A stretch of 62,098 bases of DNA from a virus: positions 1 through 62,098 of IMG/VR virus record IMGVR_UViG_3300046777_000588; one strand, 5' to 3'. How positions within the stretch are numbered: position 1 is the first letter of the stretch; the number at the start of each line of letters is the position of its first letter. Shown piece by piece: positions 15,751-24,468 of the stretch. The notes below the pieces were generated by a model. The model searched no databases. It was not told the DNA's origin and worked only from the letters and a program-made list of their open reading frames with translations. Both the position numbers and the translations under genes were made by a program.

Positions 15751-15945
15751 AGTTCACACATCGGCGACGAGCTATGCGTTAATGGCAACTCCGTGGTAGT
15801 TTAAGAAACCACATCACAGGCCGCACAATAAGCCCAGCGTGCCGGGGCGAAAAAACAACTTGCAAGCTATCCAGCAATGGATCGCCTCGCACTTGAATTT
15901 CGCCCGAAGTTTTCTAAACGGAGGGTAGTTCAAGCAGAACAAAAC
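15746..15945 (+). ncRNA. Structured RNA candidate, capsid mRNA leader
   Basis: Multiple helices can be drawn: ATAGC/GCTAT (15746-15750 with 15771-15775), a TCG-GCGA-CGA mini-hairpin in its loop, GTGG/CCAC (15793-15812), CCGCAC/GTGC-GG (15821-15845), GGGCGAAA/TTTCGCCC (15845-15852 with 15898-15905) enclosing ATCCA-GCAA-TGGAT (15869-15882), GTTT/AAAC, and GTTC-AAGCA-GAAC (15928-15940). Two helices end in GNRA tetraloops. There is no open frame. I do not recognise a known RNA family; it may be a cis-regulator of the capsid gene or a stable small RNA. Confidence 0.5.
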
Positions 15946-15995
15946 CCAAACACACTCGATTCTCCTCTAGCAGAAATGCAATGGGAATAAAGGTC

Positions 15996-16037
15996 GAGTA
16001 AAACAACAAACAAAACTAAAACTAGAAAACTAATAAT
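15996..16037 (+). promoter_or_regulatory. A/C-rich leader of the capsid gene
   Basis: A run of AAAACAACAAACAAAAC-like sequence with no Shine-Dalgarno precedes the ATG at 16038 (context AACTAATAATATG). The lack of structure contrasts sharply with the folded segment just upstream and would keep the start site open. Confidence 0.45.
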
Positions 16038-17270
16038 ATGCCTACTTGTCAAACTATCCCTTTGAATGCAATTCAAGACTTTGCATCCAAAGATACACTT
16101 CGCATCATCGGTCAGATTGGCCGCGTGCTTGCTCGTAAATCCCCATACATCAACTCGATTGATGGTGGAACTCTCCCCAATGTCTCGGATGTTGTCCGTA
16201 GCGTTGTTGAGGAAATGGCCGTTCCATCTAATGCTGGTGTCAATGGTGCTGGTGCGCTTGCCGCTCCTTTGTTTTTGAATGACACCTCGCTTTGCGGTGC
16301 TGGTGCTACTCCTGATCAAGTTGGTTCGACTGAATACACATTCCAACTCCAGACCCTCCGTGGTGCTGGTCCTCGCGTTTGTGTCAAGCAAGCTCGCACG
16401 GCCTTCAAGGGTTCCTACCTCCAAGCTCAAATTGCGTTGGAAAAGACGATCCTTCAGCTCATCAACGCCGACATCCGCTATCAATACCTGATTCAGTCTG
16501 GCATCAAGTATGTTGTCAATAGCACCAAAACATTCTCTCAGAATCTGACTGGTGATATGCAAGTTCAGGGCGCACCTTGGGCTTCACACCTTCCAGATGC
16601 TCCGATGAACTTCAAGACCCTCTATCGTATCGGAACCTTCCTCCGTGAAGAGATGCTTGCAGAGCCTTTCGCCAGCAAAGATGGCGAGTTCTTCCAAGTT
16701 CTTGCTTCCTCCGACCAGATTGAAAACTTCCGCAACGATGCAGATGTCAAAGAAGACCTCCTGTATCTTTCCGCTGGTAGCTTCAAGCTCGGCGAAGAGA
16801 GCATCAGTGGTTATCAGTTCATGGGTTATCGTGGTTTCGCCTTTGGTATCGACCAACAGCCGCTTCGTGCGACTGGCTTCGATGGCAGCGGTAACCTCGT
16901 TCTCGTGAATCCTATCATTAGTCAAGCTGTTGACACAGGATTTGCTCAACGCCGCAACCCAATCTGGGTTGATGCTCCTTACGAAGTTATGTTCGTCATC
17001 GCTGGTGAAGCCTTCAAGCGTCTCATTCCTGAGCAGTATGTTGGTGAGGGAACCTTCAAGTTCGCTCCTCAACTCGCCATGGGTGAACTTGAGTGGACTT
17101 ACTTCCGTGATAACGATTGCAACCTCTATGGTGATTATGGTCAGCACATCTACCAAATCTCTCGTGCGATTCAGCCGATTCGCCCGCAGAATGTGTGCGC
17201 CATCGTCTACAAGCGTTGTCAGCTTGATGTAAATCCTCTCCCCTGCTCGACCTCTGCTACGGGTCTGTAA
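16038..17270 (+). CDS. Major capsid protein
   Basis: A 410-aa protein whose position after portal and scaffold, isolated transcription context and composition identify it as the main shell subunit. The N-terminus MPTCQTIPLNAIQDFASKD and the central QLQTLRGAGPRVCVKQAR are reminiscent of HK97-fold capsid proteins in podophages. Codon use shifts towards C-ending codons (for example TTC, CTC, ATC) relative to neighbours, as expected for a highly expressed gene. A long leader lies upstream and a strong hairpin downstream, so it may be regulated as its own transcript. Confidence 0.82.
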   Translation: MPTCQTIPLNAIQDFASKDTLRIIGQIGRVLARKSPYINSIDGGTLPNVSDVVRSVVEEMAVPSNAGVNGAGALAAPLFLNDTSLCGAGATPDQVGSTEYTFQLQTLRGAGPRVCVKQARTAFKGSYLQAQIALEKTILQLINADIRYQYLIQSGIKYVVNSTKTFSQNLTGDMQVQGAPWASHLPDAPMNFKTLYRIGTFLREEMLAEPFASKDGEFFQVLASSDQIENFRNDADVKEDLLYLSAGSFKLGEESISGYQFMGYRGFAFGIDQQPLRATGFDGSGNLVLVNPIISQAVDTGFAQRRNPIWVDAPYEVMFVIAGEAFKRLIPEQYVGEGTFKFAPQLAMGELEWTYFRDNDCNLYGDYGQHIYQISRAIQPIRPQNVCAIVYKRCQLDVNPLPCSTSATGL

Positions 17271-17273
17271 TAG

Positions 17274-17329
17274 GTAAGTTGGTATCGGTGGGGGGTGGTC
17301 CGAACCCGCCCCTCACCTAATCAGCTTAC
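17274..17329 (+). terminator. Long hairpin after the capsid gene
   Basis: An outer stem (GTAAG 17274-17278 with CTTAC 17325-17329, extended by weaker pairs) encloses a GC-rich stem of about 12 pairs between GGTGGGGGGTGG and the CCCGCCCCTCACC side, with a short loop. ATTTTAC follows. It fits an intrinsic or attenuating terminator, or a 3-prime stabiliser of abundant capsid mRNA. Confidence 0.6.
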
Positions 17330-17366
17330 ATTTTACAAACTAAATCAAAACAACTACAATACCATT

Positions 17367-17636
17367 ATGGATATTCCTTCTATTCTCGACACAGCAAAAT
17401 ATCGCCACCTAGTCCTTGATGGTGTTCAAAGTGTATCTACTGCCCTTGCAAGTATTCAAGGTTTTCAGATTCCAGAGTATGACGAACTTTCTTTGACTTA
17501 CTACGGAGTCACCAACAACATCGCTACTGTTGTTTACAAAAAGGCATCTGCTCCTGTTGCAACATTGACTCTGACCTATTCTGTTCAGCCTCCTACCGCC
17601 AATGATGCCAATCTTGTCAATGTCAGCATATCTTAA
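17367..17636 (+). CDS. Small virion-associated hypothetical protein
   Basis: An 89-aa protein, MDIPSILDTAKYRHL at the start, then a beta-rich domain with YYGVTNNIATVVYKK and a repeated T-L-T-x-x-Y strand pattern. Short proteins with this pattern are common in aquatic phage fibre regions; their role is unknown. The start at 17367 (after TACCATT) is preferred to an ATG at 17295 inside the hairpin-flanking sequence. Confidence 0.65.
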   Translation: MDIPSILDTAKYRHLVLDGVQSVSTALASIQGFQIPEYDELSLTYYGVTNNIATVVYKKASAPVATLTLTYSVQPPTANDANLVNVSIS

Positions 17637-17638
17637 AT

Positions 17639-17812
17639 ATGGCAGTAAGATTCAATCCATTTACTGGGAAACTGGACTTAAGTTCTAATTCAACGCTTCA
17701 AATTAGCGAAGACGGAACTCTGCCAAATGGAAATGAAATTGCTCAAATACAAAGTGGAGAACTTACAAATGTAGCTGAAATTGATGCAGGAGAATATACA
17801 GAACCAGTTTAA
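17639..17812 (+). CDS. Small FNPFT-motif protein
   Basis: A 57-aa frame starting MAVRFNPFTGKLDLSS. The motif FNPFTxKLD also opens the collagen-like fibre at 22499 ([16 protein letters not shown]), which suggests a shared attachment peptide. The remainder is acidic and short. It begins two bases after the preceding stop and may be a truncated relative of a fibre protein. Confidence 0.6.
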   Translation: MAVRFNPFTGKLDLSSNSTLQISEDGTLPNGNEIAQIQSGELTNVAEIDAGEYTEPV

Positions 17813-17870
17813 AACTTTCTGAATAACCAGAAAAACCACCACAACAACAACAACAATAAAATAAAAAACT

Positions 17871-18659
17871 ATGGCAAATCCCATCATTCGTATTAAACGC
17901 GGTTCTAGCACCCCAGTTAGCTTGTCTTCTGGTGAGTTGGCAATCGACCTGACAAACCTCAACCTCTTCGTTGGTAAAGCTGACGGAACAGCACTCGCCG
18001 TTGGCGGTTCTGGAACTTTCGCTACCAAGAGCTATGCTGATAGTGCAGTCTCGACTGCGAACACTACTCTCTCTGCTGCTATCGCCGCTGAAGAGTCTGC
18101 TCGTATCGCTGCTGATGGCGTTCTGACAACCGATCTTAGCAATGAGATCACTCGCGCTACCGCCGCTGAAGGCGTTATCGCCAGCAATCTTGCAACTGAA
18201 ATCAGCGACCGCACCGCTGCTGTTTCGGCAGAAGCCACTGCTCGCAGCAATGCTGACACCGCCCTCGACGGCAAAATCACCACGGAGAAAAATCGCATCG
18301 ACGCGATCCTTTCCGCTGCTGACGCTGACAAAGACACCTTCGCTGAAATCGTAAGCCTCATCAACAGCGTTGATACTGCTAACGATTCTGCTTTTGCTGG
18401 TTATGTTACTAGCAACAATGCGGCTCTCGCCCAAGAGGTGACTGACCGCACGAATGCAGACACCGCTCTTGGTATTCGCATTGATGGCGTTGAGTCTGAT
18501 GCGACTGCTCTTGAAGCTCGCGTCACTACTGCTGAAGCTGACATTGTTACTAATGCTGGAGCCATTTCTAGCGAAGCGACCACTCGCGCCAATGCTGACT
18601 CGGCTCTTGACACCCGTGTTACTGCTCTCGAAACCACCATCGACGGCGGAGTTTACTAA
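17871..18659 (+). CDS. Tail fibre with Mtd-like head and coiled coil
   Basis: A 262-aa protein. Residues 1-45 (IIRIKRGSSTPVSLSSGELA, then LFVGKADG) resemble the N-terminal domain of phage fibre and Mtd-type proteins. From about 55 to 250 there is a long Ala/Thr/Asp-rich alpha segment with repeats such as ITRATAAEGVI, SDRTAAVSAEATARSNAD and TDRNAD-like turns, the pattern of a trimeric coiled-coil shaft. There is no C-terminal lectin domain, so it may be a shaft or adaptor to which another fibre attaches. A CAA-repeat leader precedes the ATG. Confidence 0.75.
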   Translation: MANPIIRIKRGSSTPVSLSSGELAIDLTNLNLFVGKADGTALAVGGSGTFATKSYADSAVSTANTTLSAAIAAEESARIAADGVLTTDLSNEITRATAAEGVIASNLATEISDRTAAVSAEATARSNADTALDGKITTEKNRIDAILSAADADKDTFAEIVSLINSVDTANDSAFAGYVTSNNAALAQEVTDRTNADTALGIRIDGVESDATALEARVTTAEADIVTNAGAISSEATTRANADSALDTRVTALETTIDGGVY

Positions 18660-18675
18660 AATAAAACAAACAAGT

Positions 18676-18701
18676 CCTCCGTGGGGTAAAACCCACGGGG
18701 G
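18676..18701 (+). promoter_or_regulatory. GC-rich hairpin between fibre genes
   Basis: CCTCCGTGGG (18676-18685), loop GTAAAA, CCCACGGGGG (18692-18701): a 10-pair stem with one G-T pair, placed 17 bases before the next ATG. No T run follows, so it may act as an mRNA boundary or translational element. Confidence 0.5.
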
Positions 18702-18718
18702 CAACCCTCTTCAATAAG

Positions 18719-19240
18719 ATGGCAAATCCTAGGATCATTCCTAAAAAATCGACTGTCGTTGCTAAAGTCCCTATGACTGGCGACCTCGAAAACGGCGAGA
18801 TTTGTATAAATCACGCTGACAAGAAACTCTACGCTAAACATCCTAGCACGGGAGCTATACAAGAAATTGGCGGAATGCTCGTCCATTCTCACGATGAGCT
18901 TTACTCACCCGATAGCAGTCAGGTTTTAGAACTGCAAAATAATAGCGACCTCACAATAACAGCAGGTGGTTCTACAAAGACTTTCGTTCTACCTAGTGCA
19001 TCTGGAACGATTGCTACATTATCTGACATAACGGCAAGTGTGGCTGGAGTTACATCTGTAAACACTCGCACTGGTGCTGTAACGCTCACTATATCGGATA
19101 TTCCGGGGGCCGTCTCAAGCAGCACAACGGGCATGACTGGCGCAACGGCTTTAACAAATATAGTGCAAATCACTCAAAGCGGCTATAATGCGTTAGGCGC
19201 AAGCGTAAGCGCAAGCACTTTGTATATTATTGTGGGATGA
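18719..19240 (+). CDS. Tail fibre adaptor protein
   Basis: A 173-aa protein whose first 50 residues (PRIIPKKSTVVAKVP, GDLENGEICINHADKKLY) are a second copy of the short fibre N-terminal domain seen at 17871. The middle has GVTSVNTRTGAVTLT, a segment very common in phage fibres just before receptor-binding parts. Its TGA overlaps the ATG of the PATR-repeat gene, so the two products may assemble together. Confidence 0.72.
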   Translation: MANPRIIPKKSTVVAKVPMTGDLENGEICINHADKKLYAKHPSTGAIQEIGGMLVHSHDELYSPDSSQVLELQNNSDLTITAGGSTKTFVLPSASGTIATLSDITASVAGVTSVNTRTGAVTLTISDIPGAVSSSTTGMTGATALTNIVQITQSGYNALGASVSASTLYIIVG

Positions 19241-22197
19241 TACTTTCGGATTCCAGTTCAGCACGAGTTGGAGCCAGTGTGGTAAGTGCGGCATTGTCGA
19301 TTGTTGGAGCGATCAGGAATTTTTTTGTTTACACGGATTTTTTATTTAGTTCGGCGTTGTCCGGGGCTGTGGACTTGATAAAGGTGGGTGTGGGAACACT
19401 TACTTTGTCTGGAAATAATACTTACTCGGGGACGACAAAGATAAATACAGGAGTTCTTTCGATTGCGGACATAGCTTCCCTACCCGGTTGGAATGCTAAC
19501 GGAAGATATTCTGTAGAGTCAGGCGCAACGCTTGCGGTCTATAACGCAGTAACCGATGCGAATGTTGTCACGATTCTAGGAACGACTAACTTTAACGCAG
19601 GATCGGCTATAGGTTTCGATACGACATCAGGCAATAGGACATACTCGAATGTCATAGCAAACACTGCCAAAGGGGCTTTGGGGCTAACCAAGCTAGGGGC
19701 TAATACGCTGACGATCTCTGGCGCGAATACATATACCGGACCAACGCTTGTTATCGCTGGGACTCTCGCTACATCTACAGCTAACAGAATCCCTGATGCG
19801 TCTGCCGTTACGATCTTGTCTGGCGCGACAATTACTCTCGGAGGTGCGGACACCTTTGCCACTCTTGCGGGTTCAGGGACATTAACCTGTGGTGCAAACT
19901 CATTAACACTTAACTCTGCAAACTCTGCGACATTCAGCGGAACATTAACCAATACAGCAGGAACATTCTTTAAGTTAGGGTCAGGAACGCAAACGCTCTC
20001 TGGATCAACAACTGTTGCCACACAGGTTCGACTTGATGGTGGGGGAATTATATCCAGCGGGACATTTACTCAAACGGCAGTGGCTGGCGCGCGTAACTTC
20101 CAAATAGCTCTTAATGGAGGGACAACAGCCGCGCTAACTGTATCTAGCGGAACTATGACTGTTACTGGGTTATTCTTTGGAGAGAATAACGGCGGATCAG
20201 GGACAGTTAATTGCAATGCTGGAACGCTTCAGGTTAATGGCGAGACATGGATGACTGGTCTTGCCAGCATACTTAATGTTAATGGCGGAACATTTAATGG
20301 ATCAGCTTATGATATTGGTGGTGGTAGTGGAACTACGACAAGTATTGTAAACATAATATCTGGGACATTTGCATTAACTGGGAACCTTCGCTGGGGTATC
20401 GGCGGCGTGTCTGCAACATCTGTAATAAACCTAGATGGTGGAATATTTCGTTGCAATAACTGGTTTAGAAATGGCGGGACGAATACATTCAACTTTAACG
20501 GTGGAACATTTACTACAAACGCTAATAATTTAACGATAACTCAGCCGCTTATATCCTGCTTGATTAAAAGTGGTGGAGCTATATTTGGAAATGCTGTTAC
20601 GCTTATCTTCGATACTGTTCTAGCAAATGCACCTAGCGTTTCAGGGAATCTCGTAATGAATGGAACTGGAACACTGATTCTTCGTCAGGCCAATACATTC
20701 TCTGGAACGATTACAATCAATGCTGGCATACTTCAATTTGGGAATGGTTCTACAACTGGATCGGCTGGCTCAAGCAGTGGAATAACCAACAACGCAACAC
20801 TTACATTTAACCGCACTAATACAATAACGCAGGGAACAGACTTCCCTGTTATTAGCGGAAGCGGAATTCTTATTCAGTCTGGCAGCGGAACCACTATACT
20901 CGGTCTATCAAATAGTTATACAGGAGAAACTAGGATCAACGCTGGAACTTTGAGATTAGGCAACGCTAATGGATTTGGTTCTGGGAGCATTCGATTTAAC
21001 GGTGGAACGATGCAGTATGGAAGTGGCATTACAACAGATGTCTCATCTAGAATTGTAAATAATTCTTCCGCGATTCGCATAGATACAAATGGGCAGAATG
21101 TTGATTTCACATCTCTTGGATCAACCAATACTGGAGGACTGGTTAAAACCGGAACTGGGATATTAACAATGTCTGGTTCTGGTAATACTTATACTGGTGT
21201 CAATACAATTAGCGTAGGGGAAATGACATTCTCTGGAACCTATACTGCAACAAATGATGTCAAAATCAATGGTTCAGCTAATCCAATATTAAATATCAGC
21301 GGTAATTTTACACAGACATTTACTGGAAGCGGTGTGCGTAGCTTTCAACTCGCAGGCAGTGCAGGAAATACAGGAACCGTAAATGTAAGTGGATCAGCAG
21401 TTGTTACACTTAATGGCGGAATGATGCTTGGTGATAACGGCGGTGGCAACGGAACATTCAATCAAACTGGCGGGACGGTTAGCACTAGCACTAGTGGAAC
21501 TTGGTTGGCTGGCGCTGTCTGCTTGTTGAATGTATCAGGGGGAACTTTCACAACACCCGGCATTGAGTGCGGTGGTGGAACTGGCGCTGGGACTTTAACC
21601 GTTTCTGGAACAGGAACAATCAATACGGGTAGCCTTTTTCTAAATCGCGGAAGCGGGGCTGGTGTATCTGCTGTATTGAATGTAAATGGAGGAACGCTGA
21701 CAACTACTGGCATAACGCATGTTACTACCGCTAGACCAGCGACTATAAATTTCAACGGTGGAGCATTCACAAGTCTTAATGCAATGACGATACCATCAAC
21801 AGTATCGTGTATTGTTAAGTCTGGCGGAGCCGTTTTCAATGTGGCAGGCGCATTAACAATCAATAGCGCACTGACCGATGGCATAGGTGGCGGCGGGCTA
21901 ACGAAACAAGGCTCTGGCACGCTGGTTCTTAATGGGGCAAATACTTTCACTGGGGCGACAGCTATTTCGGCAGGATTGATCCGAGTCGCCAAAGCAGTTG
22001 GCGGCATCACGGGAACGGCCACTTACTCGCCGACTTCTTTGACCGTTGATTTTGCAAATGTGACCCCTACGAGCGGCGCGGCTTACCGATTCTTTCCCGG
22101 CTCAACAGCAACCACCGGATTGACAATCTCCCTCACTAACGCAGGGGGTAAGACGGCTACTTACGATTACTCAAACTCAACTCTCACCATCGTATGA
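19237..22197 (+). CDS. PATR-repeat (autotransporter-type) fibre protein
   Basis: A 986-aa beta-helical protein made of repeats of the autotransporter-associated kind. Clear units are GTLTLSGNNTYSGTTKINTG (about 53-72), LTKLGANTLTISGANTYTG (about 148-166), GTLILRQANTFSGTITINAG (about 477-496), GETRINAGTLRLGN (about 563), LVKTGTGILTMSGSGNTYTG (about 636-655) and LTKQGSGTLVLNGANTFTG (about 889-907). Between them lie N-x-NGGTF-type strands. There is no signal peptide and no outer-membrane barrel, so it is not a working autotransporter. It is coupled by ATGA to the adaptor at 18719. It is probably a virion fibre or adhesin acquired from a bacterial surface protein. Confidence 0.8.
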   Translation: MILSDSSSARVGASVVSAALSIVGAIRNFFVYTDFLFSSALSGAVDLIKVGVGTLTLSGNNTYSGTTKINTGVLSIADIASLPGWNANGRYSVESGATLAVYNAVTDANVVTILGTTNFNAGSAIGFDTTSGNRTYSNVIANTAKGALGLTKLGANTLTISGANTYTGPTLVIAGTLATSTANRIPDASAVTILSGATITLGGADTFATLAGSGTLTCGANSLTLNSANSATFSGTLTNTAGTFFKLGSGTQTLSGSTTVATQVRLDGGGIISSGTFTQTAVAGARNFQIALNGGTTAALTVSSGTMTVTGLFFGENNGGSGTVNCNAGTLQVNGETWMTGLASILNVNGGTFNGSAYDIGGGSGTTTSIVNIISGTFALTGNLRWGIGGVSATSVINLDGGIFRCNNWFRNGGTNTFNFNGGTFTTNANNLTITQPLISCLIKSGGAIFGNAVTLIFDTVLANAPSVSGNLVMNGTGTLILRQANTFSGTITINAGILQFGNGSTTGSAGSSSGITNNATLTFNRTNTITQGTDFPVISGSGILIQSGSGTTILGLSNSYTGETRINAGTLRLGNANGFGSGSIRFNGGTMQYGSGITTDVSSRIVNNSSAIRIDTNGQNVDFTSLGSTNTGGLVKTGTGILTMSGSGNTYTGVNTISVGEMTFSGTYTATNDVKINGSANPILNISGNFTQTFTGSGVRSFQLAGSAGNTGTVNVSGSAVVTLNGGMMLGDNGGGNGTFNQTGGTVSTSTSGTWLAGAVCLLNVSGGTFTTPGIECGGGTGAGTLTVSGTGTINTGSLFLNRGSGAGVSAVLNVNGGTLTTTGITHVTTARPATINFNGGAFTSLNAMTIPSTVSCIVKSGGAVFNVAGALTINSALTDGIGGGGLTKQGSGTLVLNGANTFTGATAISAGLIRVAKAVGGITGTATYSPTSLTVDFANVTPTSGAAYRFFPGSTATTGLTISLTNAGGKTATYDYSNSTLTIV

Positions 22198-22454
22198 TTA
22201 TCAACCCCAACTGGACTGTTAGTGACCAAGGCCCTTGGCAACTGATTTACAACAATCAGCAGATTATTTATTTGCACGAAGCGCAAGGAACTACTTCAAC
22301 TCAGGGCAATTTGTTTGTCGGAACAAAAGAGGAGTGTGAGGCTGAGATCACTCGCCTCGGACTGCCATTCCCGCAAGTCGAAGACCCAGAGATCGAGCCA
22401 TTATCGACTTTCCAAACTCTCCCAAACCTTCAGCCACTTGAGATTGAATTATAG
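22194..22454 (+). CDS. Small hypothetical protein after PATR fibre
   Basis: An 86-aa protein (MIINPNWTVSDQGPWQ) with an acidic, proline-containing C-terminus; the start overlaps the PATR-protein stop (ATGA). No family recognised. Tight coupling to the fibre suggests an assembly chaperone or capping role. Confidence 0.55.
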   Translation: MIINPNWTVSDQGPWQLIYNNQQIIYLHEAQGTTSTQGNLFVGTKEECEAEITRLGLPFPQVEDPEIEPLSTFQTLPNLQPLEIEL

Positions 22455-22462
22455 GTGAATAT

Positions 22463-22492
22463 TTGACAAATTTACAAAAAAAACACTAATAA
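22463..22492 (+). promoter_or_regulatory. Candidate promoter, TTGACA-N18-TAATAA
   Basis: A consensus -35 TTGACA at 22463-22468 and TAATAA at 22487-22492 lie in the 44-bp gap before the collagen-like gene. If correct, transcription would begin within a few bases of the ATG at 22499, giving a nearly leaderless mRNA. Confidence 0.4.
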
Positions 22493-22498
22493 TAAATT

Positions 22499-24304
22499 AT
22501 GGCACTCACATTTAATCCATTTACTAGTAAACTTGACTTTACTGGAAGTCAAGCCAGCGCAGCAATTGGTGCGACTGGTGCTACAGGGCCTGCTGGCGGT
22601 CCAACGGGAGCAACTGGAGCAACTGGCGATGCTGGGGCTACTGGAGTAGGTGCTACTGGCGCGACTGGGTTGGTTGGTGCTACAGGGATTCAAGGATCAA
22701 CAGGGTTGACTGGAGCTACAGGGATTGGGGCTACTGGTTCTACTGGACTGACTGGCGATACTGGGTCAACAGGCGCAACAGGAGCAAGCGGAGCTACTGG
22801 CATTGCTGGAAATGATGGGGCTACAGGAGCTACTGGTATTGCTGGAAATGATGGGGCTACGGGATCAACTGGAGCCACGGGTGCTACTGGTTCTTTTGGA
22901 GCGACAGGGGCAACTGGTGTTGCTGGAACTAATGGCTCTACTGGAGCCACAGGTGCTACTGGATTATCTGGAAGCACAGGAGCAACTGGAATCGGTTCTA
23001 CTGGAGCTACTGGAAGCGTTGGTTCTACAGGTGCAACAGGCGTTGGAGCAACAGGAGCAACTGGCCCTACTGGTGCTGGTGGTGCTTCTGGATACTACGG
23101 ATCGTATTTCAGCAATGTAGACCAAGTTGCCGCATTGCCTAGCACGGCCTACGCGATGACTGTAAACAATATCGTTGGTGAAAATGGTGTATCAGTTGTT
23201 AGCGGTTCTCAAATTACTTTTACAAGCACGGGAACTTACGACATCCAGTTCTCTGCTCAATTTCATAACAATGGCGGTGGAGGCTCTGGCAATACAGTCC
23301 AAATCTGGTTCCGTAAAAATGGAACAGATATTCCAGAATCTGCTACTAGAATTTCAGTCCCAACAAACAATCCTTATGTCGTAGCGGCATGGGACTTCAT
23401 GGATAATTTTACTGCTGGAGATAACTTCCAGATTATGTGGTCAACTGATAATACAAATATCAGTATTGACCACAATACAGCAGTTGCTCCTGCTCCCGCA
23501 ATTCCATCAGTAATCATCACAGTAATGCAGGTGATGTATAATCAGCTTGGTCCTCAAGGAGCTACTGGGTTGACTGGAGTTAGGGGGGCGACAGGGGCAA
23601 CTGGTCCTGATGGAGCGACTGGAGCGACTGGGGCATCTTATCTTGCCTATGCCTTTGAAGCAATGGATCATTTCAATGGCTCATCATCCCCATTGCAATT
23701 AACTGGTGCTGGTGTTGCTGGAGGATCGGCAGCATATGTTAATCCAACAACATACAATGGATTTGGAATTTTTAGAATAGAAACTCAAAATAGCACAACC
23801 GCAAATAGCGGAGCCAGAATAAATCAAACTGGAAATACTATTTCATTTTCTCCAAAAGGAATTGGAGAGTTCCGTCATATTAGCAGAGCAATGCGAATTT
23901 CTGCTGATATGTTTGATGGAACAATACAAGGAACATTTAGGACGGGAATTGGAGATGTCATAAATGCGCTGCCAAACAATGGAATTTATTTTCAATGTAT
24001 AAATAGCAATTCTGTTTCATTTGTTACAAGAAGCGCAGGAGTTGAAACGCTCACAAACACAGGATTCTCAATTCTGCAAGACGCATGGAATAGCTTTGAA
24101 TTTATTCTTGCAACAGATGGATTGAGTGTTGTCGCAAAAATAAACAACAATATTGTCGCAACACATACCACAAATATTCCAAATGCCTACATGGGTGTTA
24201 TCACATTCTTGCAAAAACAGGTTGCCGTTGCTGGATATGTTCGTTTTGATTTAGATTTCATATATCAAAAATTTACTCCTTCACCAATACCATTTAATCC
24301 ATGA
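22499..24304 (+). CDS. Collagen-like tail fibre
   Basis: A 601-aa fibre. Residues 1-16 ([16 protein letters not shown]) form the attachment motif shared with 17639. Residues about 24-200 are Gly-X-Y triplets dominated by GATGATG, which would form a collagen triple helix; a C1q/BclA-like beta domain follows (about 200-350), then a second short collagen stretch (about 351-381) and a C-terminal beta-rich domain (about 382-601) likely to bind the receptor. Two triple-helix segments in one fibre are unusual. The repetitive DNA may drift in repeat number. Confidence 0.88.
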   Translation: MALTFNPFTSKLDFTGSQASAAIGATGATGPAGGPTGATGATGDAGATGVGATGATGLVGATGIQGSTGLTGATGIGATGSTGLTGDTGSTGATGASGATGIAGNDGATGATGIAGNDGATGSTGATGATGSFGATGATGVAGTNGSTGATGATGLSGSTGATGIGSTGATGSVGSTGATGVGATGATGPTGAGGASGYYGSYFSNVDQVAALPSTAYAMTVNNIVGENGVSVVSGSQITFTSTGTYDIQFSAQFHNNGGGGSGNTVQIWFRKNGTDIPESATRISVPTNNPYVVAAWDFMDNFTAGDNFQIMWSTDNTNISIDHNTAVAPAPAIPSVIITVMQVMYNQLGPQGATGLTGVRGATGATGPDGATGATGASYLAYAFEAMDHFNGSSSPLQLTGAGVAGGSAAYVNPTTYNGFGIFRIETQNSTTANSGARINQTGNTISFSPKGIGEFRHISRAMRISADMFDGTIQGTFRTGIGDVINALPNNGIYFQCINSNSVSFVTRSAGVETLTNTGFSILQDAWNSFEFILATDGLSVVAKINNNIVATHTTNIPNAYMGVITFLQKQVAVAGYVRFDLDFIYQKFTPSPIPFNP

Positions 24305-24468
24305 TAACTGTTTACAAAATTATTTTAGATAATGGATATATTGAGTTTTTGAATATGGATGAAGCAATTCAGTATAGAGATAAAAACCATAAAAATTCAG
24401 AAATAGAAACCATCCAAAGAGAAAATGTAATCAACCCAATCGAAGTAGAATATAATGAACTCAGATAG
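24301..24468 (+). CDS. Small hypothetical protein
   Basis: A 55-aa frame ([17 protein letters not shown]) whose ATG overlaps the fibre stop (ATGA) and whose end overlaps the holin-like start at 24455. Acidic and unrecognised; possibly a fibre accessory. Confidence 0.5.
   Translation: MITVYKIILDNGYIEFLNMDEAIQYRDKNHKNSEIETIQRENVINPIEVEYNELR

Larger units (their letters stand above)
15556..16037. other. Noncoding region before the capsid gene
   Basis: About 480 bp with no gene on either strand. From left to right: a strong hairpin (15566-15599), an AT-rich stretch containing the palindrome TTGAGTCAA, a TTTGACG promoter candidate (about 15724), a GC-richer segment dense in inverted repeats (15746-15945), and an A/C-rich leader into the capsid ATG. 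In a genome otherwise packed to within a few bases this length stands out. Confidence 0.7.

Noticed and set aside
15906-15970. tRNA-Gly-like fragment (GTAGTTCAAGCAGAAC) before the capsid gene
   Set aside because: The D-arm-like hairpin lacks the conserved GG of the loop and there is no anticodon arm or acceptor pairing of tRNA length.
17763-18704. 313-codon open frame on the minus strand over the fibre adaptor gene
   Set aside because: It mirrors the codon periodicity of the Ala/Thr-rich coiled-coil gene on the plus strand, has no plausible start context and no recognisable protein features.
22560-23100. CRISPR-like or satellite repeat in the collagen region
   Set aside because: The short repeats are GGNGCNACN codon triplets for Gly-Ala-Thr in an intact fibre gene, with no spacers.
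17871-24304. Diversity-generating retroelement suggested by the Mtd-like fibre domain
   Set aside because: No reverse transcriptase gene and no template/variable repeat pair could be seen; the resemblance is limited to the N-terminal attachment domain.
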